Notes: generated by a model not told the origin, from the sequence alone. A stretch of 35,753 nt of DNA from Clostridia bacterium (GCA_900763875.1 CAAFLX010000015.1:1-35753), one strand, 5' to 3'; positions 7,711 to 14,618 are shown, counted from the first letter of the stretch. Numbers and translations are program-made.

Positions 7711-7770
7711 ACTTGTATCAAGACAAGACACGCCTAATCGCCATTGTCGCAAAAACCTTGCGAGTTTGAA
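7711..7770 (+). repeat. Right 60-bp direct repeat of the integrase cassette (candidate attR)
   Basis: Second copy of the 60-nt block at 2390-2449, same orientation, 55/60 identical by eye. It again contains the dyad motif (7746-7769). Mismatches cluster in the left and centre; the last 15 nt are identical. The left copy's 14-bp outer inverted repeat has no partner here, so that hairpin belongs to the left flank, not to the duplicated block. Excision between the two repeats would release a circle of about 5.32 kb carrying all four genes. Confidence 0.7.
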
Positions 7771-7801
7771 TGTAAAATTAAAGTGTAAATACGGCATAAA
7801 A

Positions 7802-7841
7802 ATAGACGGACAAATTTTAGTGATTTATCCGTCTATATTTT
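7802..7841 (-). terminator. Terminator of the sigma-factor-like gene
   Basis: Stem ATAGACGGA (7802-7810) with TCCGTCTAT (7828-7836) and a 17-nt loop. On the minus strand it is followed by TTTTTA. It begins 4 nt after the end of the minus-strand gene. A T-rich tract on the plus side makes it potentially bidirectional. Confidence 0.7.
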
Positions 7842-7845
7842 TATA

Positions 7846-8469
7846 TTACAGGCTGTTTGTAGCAAGCGCATATTTTCGTTGCAGGTTTATTTTTCTGCGC
7901 CAAATCGTCGTGCGGTTTACGTTCAAAAGACGCGTTACTTCGAGATAAGTAAGTCCTGCCATATAGGCACATAACGTTTCGTATTCAGCGGCGGTAAGTT
8001 TCATCTTCGCAATAAGCCCGTCAACGACTGTATAATCGTTCTTCCGCTCGTCGTCGAGTGTTGTTTCAGGATCAGCCGTAATTCGCTCGTCAAGGCTTAT
8101 TGTGTTTGATAAATGGCGTGTGTATTGCTTTTGCAAATAATTGTCGGCGCATCGATAACAAGCACTTTTAATGCTAACAACCTTTCCGTATTTCGTAGTA
8201 TAGTTGTCACCGAGTTTTTCGCCTATATGTTGGCAAAGAAACAGCATTGCCTCTTGCGCAATATCGTAAGCATTTGAAAACGGTGAATAATCTTCTTTTG
8301 AGCGGTTTATATCTCTTAATAGCCCTTTGTATAGATAATGCAAATCCTTGCCTGAACGGACGATTACCGTTTTGATACAGGTCAAAGCGATTATTTCGCC
8401 CATTTTCTGTACGTTTTCTGCCGAGATAACCATATCGTTATCCAAAATTCCTTTGTTTACTTCTTTCAT
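7846..8469 (-). CDS. Sigma-factor-like HTH regulator of a mobile element
   Basis: A 207-residue protein resembling the small sigma-70-like regulators common in Firmicute integrative elements. The middle (about 60-115) resembles a sigma region-2 helix bundle. The C-terminus (about 157-200) has the region-4 pattern LTAAEYETLCAYMAGLTYLE followed by VTRLLNVNRTTIWRRK, a helix-turn-helix that should bind DNA. The ATG has a consensus GGAGGT 8 nt upstream (8478-8483 on the plus map), so the start is secure. It lies outside the direct-repeat-bounded cassette and, like the serine recombinase, is on the minus strand, so it probably belongs to the older surrounding element. It could equally be a non-sigma phage-type activator. 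Confidence 0.7.
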   Translation of the reverse strand: MKEVNKGILDNDMVISAENVQKMGEIIALTCIKTVIVRSGKDLHYLYKGLLRDINRSKEDYSPFSNAYDIAQEAMLFLCQHIGEKLGDNYTTKYGKVVSIKSACYRCADNYLQKQYTRHLSNTISLDERITADPETTLDDERKNDYTVVDGLIAKMKLTAAEYETLCAYMAGLTYLEVTRLLNVNRTTIWRRKINLQRKYALATNSL

Positions 8470-8483
8470 TGTATTTTACCTCC

Positions 8484-8704
8484 GATTTATTTCGCCTTTC
8501 GGCAAAAAACGGAAGTAGCACCGGGAAAAGATAGACGGTTTTCTATTTTGTTATCGGTTATACGGAAGTCAACGAACAGCAAAAAGTTTTATGTAGCAGT
8601 CGGCAATTTCAAAGTTTTCGGTAAAAATTTTTGCCGTTGACTTTCGCTTTTCACTGTGCTACAAACGCAGACGAAAGGCGATAACTCGGACGGCAAAACG
8701 GCAT
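8484..8704. other. Gene-free spacer at the end of the mobile region
   Basis: About 220 nt without a convincing gene. It must contain the promoter of the minus-strand sigma-like gene, but I see no clear -35/-10 pair. No copy of the tRNA 3' end is visible here, so there is no direct sign that the adjacent tRNA was the integration target. Confidence 0.4.
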
Positions 8705-8735
8705 AAAAAAACCGAGTGCGCGAAACACTCGGTTA
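8705..8735 (-). terminator. Distal terminator behind tRNA-Leu
   Basis: Stem AACCGAGTG/CACTCGGTT (8710-8734) with a 7-nt loop. Read on the minus strand it is followed by seven T residues, a textbook intrinsic terminator. Confidence 0.85.
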
Positions 8736-8793
8736 AAAGTTGTAATGTATTTATCGTTTGATTTTAAGTCCGAAATAATCTCTTGTAAAAAAC

Positions 8794-8828
8794 AAAACGA
8801 ACTTTGAATTTTCATCAAGGTTCGTTTT
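8794..8828 (-). terminator. Proximal terminator behind tRNA-Leu
   Basis: Stem AAAACGAACTTTG (8794-8806) with CAAGGTTCGTTTT (8816-8828), 13 bp with one G-T pair. On the minus strand it is followed by GTTTTTT. It lies 9 nt beyond the tRNA CCA end. Confidence 0.8.
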
Positions 8829-8837
8829 ATTCTTGTT

Positions 8838-8925
8838 TGGTGCCGGCGGTCGGACTCGAACCGACACGGATGATTAGTCCACAGGATTTTGAGTCCAGCG
8901 CGTCTGCCAGTTTCACCACGCCGGC
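8838..8925 (-). tRNA. tRNA-Leu (anticodon CAA)
   Basis: An 88-nt class II tRNA with encoded CCA. The acceptor stem GCCGGCG pairs perfectly with CGCCGGC, followed by discriminator A and CCA (8838-8840). The T arm carries GGTTCGAGTCC, the D region has AAACTGGCAGAC as in leucine tRNAs, and a long variable arm is present. The anticodon loop is CTCAAAA, giving anticodon CAA (reads UUG). One U-U mismatch sits at the second pair of the anticodon stem (27-31 CTGGA against 39-43 TCCTG). Two terminators follow. It marks the border between the mobile region and the core chromosome. Confidence 0.95.
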
Positions 8926-9057
8926 GCAAGTATGAATATACCATAATCGAACGATTGTTGCAACTACTTTTTGATTTTTTTGTGGCAAGCGGTCGATTTA
9001 TTTTTCAAATCGGGCATTTTGTTGGGAATTTTGTGCCTAAATCAGCAAAAATTGCGC

Positions 9058-9086
9058 TTGTCTATTTCAAGTTGCCGTTGTATAAT
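9058..9086 (+). promoter_or_regulatory. Sigma-A-type promoter of the M20 peptidase gene
   Basis: -35 TTGTCT (9058-9063), 17-nt spacer, -10 TATAAT (9081-9086), 31 nt upstream of the start codon. Confidence 0.75.
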
Positions 9087-9117
9087 ATTTTTATATTTTG
9101 ATTCTATGAGGTGTATA

Positions 9118-10434
9118 ATGAAAAATCAAAACGGATACGTTGACAGTTTTGCAAAGCTCATTCAATGCCCCACCGTGACAAACAGCGGACACGAGTATTT
9201 TGACGCTTTCCACAAGGTGCTTGACGAGGAATTTCCCCACGTCACTGCGACCTGCCAAAAAATTGAGATTGGCGGCGACGCATTGCTTTATAAGTGGAGC
9301 GGCAAATCATCGACTCGTCCGCTTGTTCTTATGGCGCACCAAGACGTTGTGCCTGCCGTCGGCGGAGATTGGAAATATCCACCGTACAGCGCGACTGTTG
9401 TGGACGGAAAAGTTTATGGCAGAGGCGCAATGGACTGCAAAAATACGCTTTTTTCAACCATTCAAGCCGTTGAGGAGCTTATCGAACAAGGCTTCGTCCC
9501 CGAACAGGACGTGTATTTGAGCTACAGCGACAACGAGGAAACCTCCGGCCCCGGCTCGACAATGGCGCGCGATTGGTTTGTGGCGCAAGGCATAACCCCC
9601 TTCCTCGTCATCGACGAGGGCGGCGCAATCATCAAAAAAGCCCTGAAAATAATGAAAAAAGACGCCGCCGCAATCGGTATTTTGGAAAAAGGTTACGCCG
9701 ACGTCAAGTTTATCGCTCGCGGCAAAGGCGGACACAGCTCTCAACCACCAAAACATACCCCGATCGCAAGACTTGCGGCGTTTGTCAACCACTGCGAACG
9801 CCACCCCGTCTTCAAGCCCAAAATGTCAAAAGCCGCAAAAGCTATGATTTACGGGCTTGGCGAAGCTCTATCTTCTCCGCTTAAAGGCTTTTGCAAAACC
9901 ATAGGCGTCAACGGTTGGTGGGTATCTCGCCTTGCACCGAAAATCAACGCGTCATACGGCACTGCTATGTTTGCAACCACAATGGTATTCACAATGTCGG
10001 GCGGTGCGTCCGCTCCCAACGTCATTCCCCAAGACGCTTGGGTTGTTGCAAACCTCAGATTCTCCCCCAACGACAAGAGCGAAGATTGTTTCAAAAAACT
10101 TGAAAAACTCGCAAAAAAATATGACCTCGAAATGGAAGTTCTGCAATCGCGCGACTGCTCGGCTATGATTGACATCAAAGGCGAGGGCTACAAAATGTAT
10201 GAAAAAGCCCTCAACGAAACATTCCCCGACGTTGCTGTCGTCCCCTACCTTATGTTCGGTGGCACGGACTGCCGCATTATGCAACCCATTGCCAAACACG
10301 CAATTCGCTGCACACCCTGTCCGCTCTCATTCGACCAACTCGGAGGTATGCATGCCGCCAACGAAAACGTTGACATCAAATCCCTTGAACAGTGCGTGAA
10401 TTTCTTTGTGCAATTCATCAAAAACTACAAGTAA
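9118..10434 (+). CDS. M20-family metallopeptidase (carboxypeptidase/dipeptidase-like)
   Basis: A 438-residue zinc peptidase of the M20/M25/M40 clan, closest by pattern to the Gly-X carboxypeptidase / PM20D1 group. Metal ligands and catalytic residues are visible: MAHQDVVP (His and Asp, about 75-81), GRGAMDCKN (bridging Asp, about 103), DNEETSG (general base Glu and ligand Glu, about 141-142) and GGTDCR near residue 383. A dimerisation insert follows GILEKGYADV. No signal peptide, so it is likely a cytosolic peptide or N-acyl amino acid hydrolase. The start at 9118 has GAGG 6 nt upstream and a good promoter; the frame is open further upstream without a ribosome-binding site. It is monocistronic, ended by a strong terminator. 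Substrate cannot be told. Confidence 0.9.
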   Translation: MKNQNGYVDSFAKLIQCPTVTNSGHEYFDAFHKVLDEEFPHVTATCQKIEIGGDALLYKWSGKSSTRPLVLMAHQDVVPAVGGDWKYPPYSATVVDGKVYGRGAMDCKNTLFSTIQAVEELIEQGFVPEQDVYLSYSDNEETSGPGSTMARDWFVAQGITPFLVIDEGGAIIKKALKIMKKDAAAIGILEKGYADVKFIARGKGGHSSQPPKHTPIARLAAFVNHCERHPVFKPKMSKAAKAMIYGLGEALSSPLKGFCKTIGVNGWWVSRLAPKINASYGTAMFATTMVFTMSGGASAPNVIPQDAWVVANLRFSPNDKSEDCFKKLEKLAKKYDLEMEVLQSRDCSAMIDIKGEGYKMYEKALNETFPDVAVVPYLMFGGTDCRIMQPIAKHAIRCTPCPLSFDQLGGMHAANENVDIKSLEQCVNFFVQFIKNYK

Positions 10435-10447
10435 TTTTGAAATCCAA

Positions 10448-10493
10448 CCAACAATATAAAAAGCGTGCCACGGCACGCTTTTTATATTGTTGG
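10448..10493. terminator. Long perfect hairpin terminator, bidirectional
   Basis: A perfect 22-bp stem with a 2-nt centre: CCAACAATATAAAAA plus GCGTGCC pairs with GGCACGC plus TTTTTATATTGTTGG. It begins 13 nt after the M20 stop. A and T tracts flank the GC core on both sides, so it could stop transcription from either strand. Confidence 0.85.
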
Positions 10494-10515
10494 TTTTAAG
10501 TTGCATATAATGTGT

Positions 10516-10847
10516 ATAAGAACGCCCTGAATGGAGTGTGATTTCTTCCTCTGCAAGAGTTGGGTGGTGTGAACTCTAAATACAACTTCCCCCTTCCTCA
10601 CGTGTTTCCCCTACCGCCGTTCCCCCTTAAAAGGGAACCCACGGCGTCCGCTCCGCGTGGGGACACACTCAGCACTCGCATAGATAAGTATCGTCCCTTT
10701 ATTATGTCACTGCGCTTTGTGCGCCAGCTACGCAACAACACGGCGCAGTCGCTTGTACTGTCCGTCAAGCTCGGCGTTCGCTATCTCGCCGCCGTTGCGG
10801 CTCGCACTCCGAATAAGCACATTCCGTTAATAAGTACGCCCTGAATG
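10516..10847 (+). repeat. Dispersed repeat family A, copy 1, flanked by 18-nt direct repeats
   Basis: The core (about 10571-10826) starts at GAACTCTAAAT and ends near GGCTCGCACTCCGAATA, matching copies at 20999 and 35596. It contains the structured block with GTTCCC/GGGAAC nested in CGCCG/CGGCG. The core is flanked by ATAAGAACGCCCTGAATG (10516-10533) and ATAAGTACGCCCTGAATG (10830-10847), 17/18 identical. It lies between the convergent M20 and metA genes. The open frames across it are chance translations of the repeat. Confidence 0.8.
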
Positions 10848-11103
10848 AGTTTTCGTTTATCCGCTATCCGATTGCGCCAAAGGCGCTCACACCAAGCAGA
10901 TAATCTTGCGAAATTGCGGCAGGAGTTTTTGCCCCTCCTCAAACTGATAGCAAAGATTTTCTGCGCGGTAGTAATTGCGAGAACAAGCGAGGCTCTCGGC
11001 AATCGCCATTGTGTTTGCGTTCCTTTTTAGGGGATTCCCACGTCGCTTTGCTCCTCTGAATGACAATCTAGGCGGTTGCCGTTGCCTATGCGCCGTTTGA
11101 GCA
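10848..11103. other. Repeat-rich spacer without a gene
   Basis: About 255 nt between repeat A and repeat B with no credible gene. At 11029-11065 lies a segment reading GGGATTCCCACGTCGCTTTG then CTCCTCTGAATGACA. From memory this resembles a short repeat that recurs in many bacterial genomes, but there is no second copy in this window. Confidence 0.4.
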
Positions 11104-11178
11104 ATAGACGGGAGCGTACTTGTCGTACGTGACTGTTTGAAATGATGGCTCTGACAAAGTTAATCGCTGTTTGGTCGC
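11104..11178. repeat. Dispersed repeat family B, copy 1 (behind metA)
   Basis: About 75 nt aligning with 25651-25726 at roughly 75-80% identity by eye, sharing ATAGACGGGAGCGTACTTG and GGCTCTGAC. It folds on CGTAC/GTACG with an outer ACGG/CTGT. It abuts the 3' end of the minus-strand metA gene, just as the other copy lies behind groEL. Confidence 0.7.
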
Positions 11179-12081
11179 TTATAGGTTGAATGGGGTGACT
11201 TGGTAGACATAATAATTCAACCAGTTGTAAAACAGCAAATTCGCCGTGCTACGCCACTTCATATCCACTTGGTCGGTGGAAGTGCCGATGAAATAGTTGA
11301 CGGGAGGTTGAATGGGAAGTCCTTTGTCGAGGTCGCGGAAGTACTCGTTGCGGAGGGTGAAACGGTCATACTCGCTGTGTCCGGTGAAGAAAAAGGACTT
11401 GTTGTCTTTGGTTTTGGCGATGACGACGCCGGCGTCTGGGGACTCTGCAAGGACTTTGATTTGCGGCACTTTTTTGAGAGCCTCCTCGTCGATGCGAGTG
11501 TGTCGGGACGTAGGGATATAAAATGTGTCGTCCATGCCCTTTAATAGCATATCGTTTTTGACGACGGCGTGAGCAGGATACACTCCGAATAGTTTTTGAG
11601 GCAAGTCCTCTTTTTGAATGCCGAACTTGTGGTAGAGAGCAGCTTGCGCGCCCCAACAGATATAGATTGTGCTTGTGACGTTTTTGTCGGCAAAATCGAA
11701 GATTTGTTCAAGTTCTTTCCAATATTTCACGTCCTCGAACGGTATGGTTTCGACGGGCGCACCCGTGACAATCATTCCGTCAAACTTCATCTTTTTTATC
11801 TCGTCAAGCGACTTGTAAAAGCGTATCATATGCCCTATCGAGACGTGCGTGGGCGAATAGGAATCCGTCTTGATGAGCGTGACGTTGATTTGAAGCGGCG
11901 AGTTGCTGAGCAACCTGATAAGTTGTGTTTCGGTGGTCTCCTTTGTGGGCATAAGATTGAGTATGGCAATCTCGATGGGACGGATGTCCTGTCCCACTGC
12001 TCTGGTCTCGTCCATAACGAAAATTTTCTCGTCGGTGAGGCTTTTGAAGGCAGGCAAACCTTTGGGGATTATAATCGGCAT
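11179..12081 (-). CDS. metA: Homoserine O-acetyltransferase, MetA family
   Basis: A 300-residue MetA-type acyltransferase that activates homoserine for methionine synthesis in the cytosol. The glutamine-amidotransferase-like fold is marked by nucleophile Cys142 (YICWGAQA) and the His235/Glu237 pair (GHSEYDR). Residue 111 is Glu (GAPVETIPFE). In this family Glu at this place goes with acetyl-CoA and Gly with succinyl-CoA, so acetyl transfer is predicted despite the family's usual name. The start MPIIIPKGLP is chosen because AGGTG lies 6 nt upstream and known members begin there. It follows metY by 29 nt, whose product uses O-acetylhomoserine, which fits the Glu111 reading. Confidence 0.95.
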   Translation of the reverse strand: MPIIIPKGLPAFKSLTDEKIFVMDETRAVGQDIRPIEIAILNLMPTKETTETQLIRLLSNSPLQINVTLIKTDSYSPTHVSIGHMIRFYKSLDEIKKMKFDGMIVTGAPVETIPFEDVKYWKELEQIFDFADKNVTSTIYICWGAQAALYHKFGIQKEDLPQKLFGVYPAHAVVKNDMLLKGMDDTFYIPTSRHTRIDEEALKKVPQIKVLAESPDAGVVIAKTKDNKSFFFTGHSEYDRFTLRNEYFRDLDKGLPIQPPVNYFIGTSTDQVDMKWRSTANLLFYNWLNYYVYQVTPFNL

Positions 12082-12110
12082 AATTTCACCTATATGACGC
12101 AATCGGCAGT

Positions 12111-13400
12111 TTATGCCTCGATATGCGCGTTGTCAAGTGCTTGTTTGACGTCGTCGATGAGGTCTTGCGCGTTTTCAAGTCCGAAAGAAAGGCGCACGAG
12201 GTCGGGCGATACTCCCGCATCGACAAGCTCGCTGTCGGTGAGTTGACGGTGGGTTGAACTTGCAGGGTGCAAACAGCAACTACGCGCGTCTGCAACGTGG
12301 GTTTCGATGGCAACGATTTTCAGCCCTTTCATAAACGCCTCGGCGGCTTTTCTTCCGCCCTTCACTCCGAAACTTACAACTCCGCAAGTGCCGCTAGGAC
12401 AATACTTGCTTGCAAGGGCAAAATCTTCATCGCCCTCCAACGAGGGGTATTTCACCCAAGCTATTCTCGAATCGCTTTCAAGATATTTTGCAAGAGCCAA
12501 GCCGTTTTCACAGTGGCGCGCCATTCTCACATGCAAACTTTCCAAGCCGAGGTTGAGCAAGAACGCATGTTGGGGGCTTTGGATAGAGCCGAAGTCACGC
12601 ATAAGTTGCGCGGTGCATTTTGTGATAAACGCGCCGCCCATACCGAATTTTTCGGCGTAGGTTATGCCGTGATAGCTGTCGTCGGGAGTACAAAGACCGG
12701 GGAATTTGTCGGCGTGGGCAAGCCAATCGAACTTGCCGCCGTCAACGATTGCTCCGCCGACCGCCGCGCCGTGACCGTCCATATACTTGGTTGTTGAATG
12801 CGTGACGATGTCCGCGCCCCACTCGATGGGACGGCAGTTGATGGGAGTTGCAAAAGTGTTGTCAACAATGAGGGGTACTCCGTGTCTGTGGGCTACTTTT
12901 GCAAAAAGCTCGATGTCGAACATACGCAACGCAGGGTTTGCGATTGTCTCGCCAAACACGGCTTTGGTGTTGGGTTTGAACGCCGCCTCGATTTCTTCTT
13001 CGGTGCTGTCGGGTGAAATGAAGGTGAAATCCACGCCCATCTTGCGCATTGTGACGTTGAAAAGATTGAACGTACCGCCGTAAATCGCGCTGACGGCAAC
13101 AACGTGGTCGCCTGAATTGGCGATGTTGAAAACGGCATAGAAGTTTGCCGCCTGCCCAGACGACGTGAGCATAGCTGCCGTTCCACCCTCAAGCTCGGCG
13201 ATTTTGGCGGCGACGTGGTCGTTGGTCGGGTTTTGAAGTCGGGTGTAAAAATAGCCGCTGGCCTCAAGGTCGAACAACTTTGCCATATCGTCGCTCGTAT
13301 CATACTTGAAAGTGGTGCTTTGGATGATGGGGATTTGTCTTGGTTCGCCGTTCTTTGGCGTGTAGCCGCCTTGAACGCAAGTGGTTTCTATTCTCTTCAT
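12111..13400 (-). CDS. metY: O-acetylhomoserine sulfhydrylase
   Basis: A 429-residue PLP enzyme of the Cys/Met metabolism family, of the MetY type (O-acetylhomoserine plus sulfide to homocysteine). The PLP lysine is Lys205 in HSTTKYMDGHG, with Asp180 (VDNTF) binding the pyridine nitrogen; the SSGQAAN loop (80-86) contacts the phosphate. Its length of about 430 aa is that of MetY rather than of the shorter MetB/MetC (about 390). The start MKRIETTCVQ has GAGGT about 6 nt upstream. It is the first gene of metY-metA. No classic SAM-I riboswitch is evident in the 134-nt leader. Function is confident; the exact sulfur donor is inferred. Confidence 0.95.
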   Translation of the reverse strand: MKRIETTCVQGGYTPKNGEPRQIPIIQSTTFKYDTSDDMAKLFDLEASGYFYTRLQNPTNDHVAAKIAELEGGTAAMLTSSGQAANFYAVFNIANSGDHVVAVSAIYGGTFNLFNVTMRKMGVDFTFISPDSTEEEIEAAFKPNTKAVFGETIANPALRMFDIELFAKVAHRHGVPLIVDNTFATPINCRPIEWGADIVTHSTTKYMDGHGAAVGGAIVDGGKFDWLAHADKFPGLCTPDDSYHGITYAEKFGMGGAFITKCTAQLMRDFGSIQSPQHAFLLNLGLESLHVRMARHCENGLALAKYLESDSRIAWVKYPSLEGDEDFALASKYCPSGTCGVVSFGVKGGRKAAEAFMKGLKIVAIETHVADARSCCLHPASSTHRQLTDSELVDAGVSPDLVRLSFGLENAQDLIDDVKQALDNAHIEA

Positions 13401-13534
13401 ATATACCTCTGAGCGCATAAGCGCAAAACTTATTTTCTTTTGAAAAAATTGCGGCGTCAAGGCGCAACGCATTGTTTGTTTCAAAACGCAAGTCCTGCAA
13501 AATGCAGGCTCAATGCAGTCGGGCGCAAACTCGG
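13401..13534 (-). promoter_or_regulatory. Leader between smpB and metY
   Basis: 134 nt with two small hairpins on the minus strand: CCTGCA/TGCAGG, and TTGCG/CGCAA followed by six T residues (about 13443-13463), a weak terminator or attenuator. I see no SAM-I, SAM-II or T-box consensus and no tmRNA 3' end. Confidence 0.35.
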
Positions 13535-13987
13535 CTATCTGTTGTACTCTTTCATCACGCGTTGAAGATTGCGTTTGTTTTCCTTTTCCTTAATTGCCTC
13601 GCGTTTGTCGTGAAGCTCCTTGCCTCTGCAAAGCCCCAACTCGATTTTAACGAGAGCGTCTTTTAGGTAGACTTTGAGCGGAATGAGCGTATAGCCTTTT
13701 TGCTCGACTTTTCCGCGAAGTTTGTTGATTTCGGAGCGGTTGAGCAAAAGTTTGCGAGTGCGGCGAGGGTCAACGTTGTTGTAACTGCCCATTTTGTAGG
13801 GAGAAATATGCACGCCGAGCATAAAGACTTCGCCGTTTTTGATTATGACAAAACTGTCTCGGAGATTGACAGCTCCAAGACGAATGGATTTGACCTCGCA
13901 CCCGACGAGCGCAATGCCTGCCTCGTAGGTGTCCTCGACAAAGTAGTCGTGGTAGGCTTTTTTGTTGGTTGCAATGACTTTTATCAT
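13535..13987 (-). CDS. smpB: SsrA-binding protein SmpB
   Basis: A 150-residue SmpB, which binds tmRNA and brings it to stalled ribosomes for trans-translation. The start NKKAYHDYFVEDTYEAGI, the block GCEVKSIRLGAVNLRDSF, the RRTRKLLL segment and the basic C-terminal tail (KREAIKEKENKRNLQR) are family hallmarks. The ATG at 13987 has no good ribosome-binding site. A TTG five codons upstream (14002) is preceded by GAGGAG at short spacing and may be the real start. secG lies upstream as in many Firmicutes, but the rnr gene usually found between them is missing, and no tmRNA gene is adjacent. Confidence 0.95.
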   Translation of the reverse strand: MIKVIATNKKAYHDYFVEDTYEAGIALVGCEVKSIRLGAVNLRDSFVIIKNGEVFMLGVHISPYKMGSYNNVDPRRTRKLLLNRSEINKLRGKVEQKGYTLIPLKVYLKDALVKIELGLCRGKELHDKREAIKEKENKRNLQRVMKEYNR

Positions 13988-14067
13988 AATCTTATTATAC
14001 AATAACTCCTCGATATATTCAAGCGCGAAGAATCAATCGTCGTGATTTGCTCGCATAAAAAGCATAA

Positions 14068-14091
14068 AAAAACGGCTCGAATACGAGCCGC
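14068..14091 (-). terminator. Terminator of secG
   Basis: Stem CGGCTCG/CGAGCCG with a 4-nt loop (14073-14090), followed on the minus strand by seven T residues. It separates secG from smpB. Confidence 0.9.
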
Positions 14092-14111
14092 TTGGATACT
14101 TTGTGTTGCGA

Positions 14112-14432
14112 TTATACGTACTTGTTGGTGATCAAGCCCCACATAACAAAGCAGATGATTGCGCATACAAGAATGAAAGCGAAAAGACCGAACGTGACCT
14201 TTTTCAAAACACTTTCCTTGTTGGTGGACTTGTTTTTGCCGTAATAAGTATCACTTGCGCCCGTGATGACGCCAACGTTGTCGTTTGTGCCCTTTTGCAT
14301 CATTATGACGACGATGATTGCAACAGCGGCAACCACCATCAATATGAGAAACACTTTCAAGCATATTGCATAATCCTGATAGTTCACGCCTTGGTTGGCA
14401 GCGAGAAGGATTGCGTTCAATGTATCAAGCAT
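14112..14432 (-). CDS. secG: Preprotein translocase subunit SecG
   Basis: A 106-residue inner-membrane SecG, the small partner of the SecYE channel. Two transmembrane helices (about 24-47 and 80-101) flank a polar loop holding the MMQKG...VGVITGASDTYYGKN pattern; the family's GGA/S segment is represented by GASDT. Strong AGGAGGT 7 nt upstream of the ATG and a consensus promoter precede it. Length is slightly longer than the usual 70-80 aa because of the extended N-terminus. Confidence 0.93.
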   Translation of the reverse strand: MLDTLNAILLAANQGVNYQDYAICLKVFLILMVVAAVAIIVVIMMQKGTNDNVGVITGASDTYYGKNKSTNKESVLKKVTFGLFAFILVCAIICFVMWGLITNKYV

Positions 14433-14460
14433 GTCTATACCTCCTAAAAGTTACTTTGAA

Positions 14461-14489
14461 ATTTTAGCACACGCAAAAGCGATTTGCAA
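14461..14489 (-). promoter_or_regulatory. Sigma-A-type promoter of secG
   Basis: On the minus strand: -35 TTGCAA (14484-14489), 17-nt spacer, -10 TAAAAT (14461-14466), about 30 nt before the start codon. Confidence 0.75.
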
Positions 14490-14618
14490 GCGGTTTTATA
14501 CATATTTTGATTCTTAATTGCGAAAATCTCGCTTTTTATTGTGAAATGCTCGTTTTTTTGCTCGGAACGTATTTTCACTTTGCCGAATATAATGTGCAAA
14601 ATCAAGCGAGGTGCAAAA

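Noticed and set aside
8838..8925. tRNA-Leu as the integration site of the mobile region
   Set aside because: No duplicate of the tRNA 3' end is seen at the other side of the element within the window; the 60-bp repeats do not match the tRNA.
10560..10844. Open frame beginning GGVNSKYNFPLPHVF
   Set aside because: It is a chance translation of repeat family A; the same peptide recurs from copy 2 only because the DNA repeats.
13401..13534. tmRNA gene next to smpB
   Set aside because: The spacer is only 134 nt, has no tRNA-like 3' end and no tag-encoding frame; ssrA must lie elsewhere.
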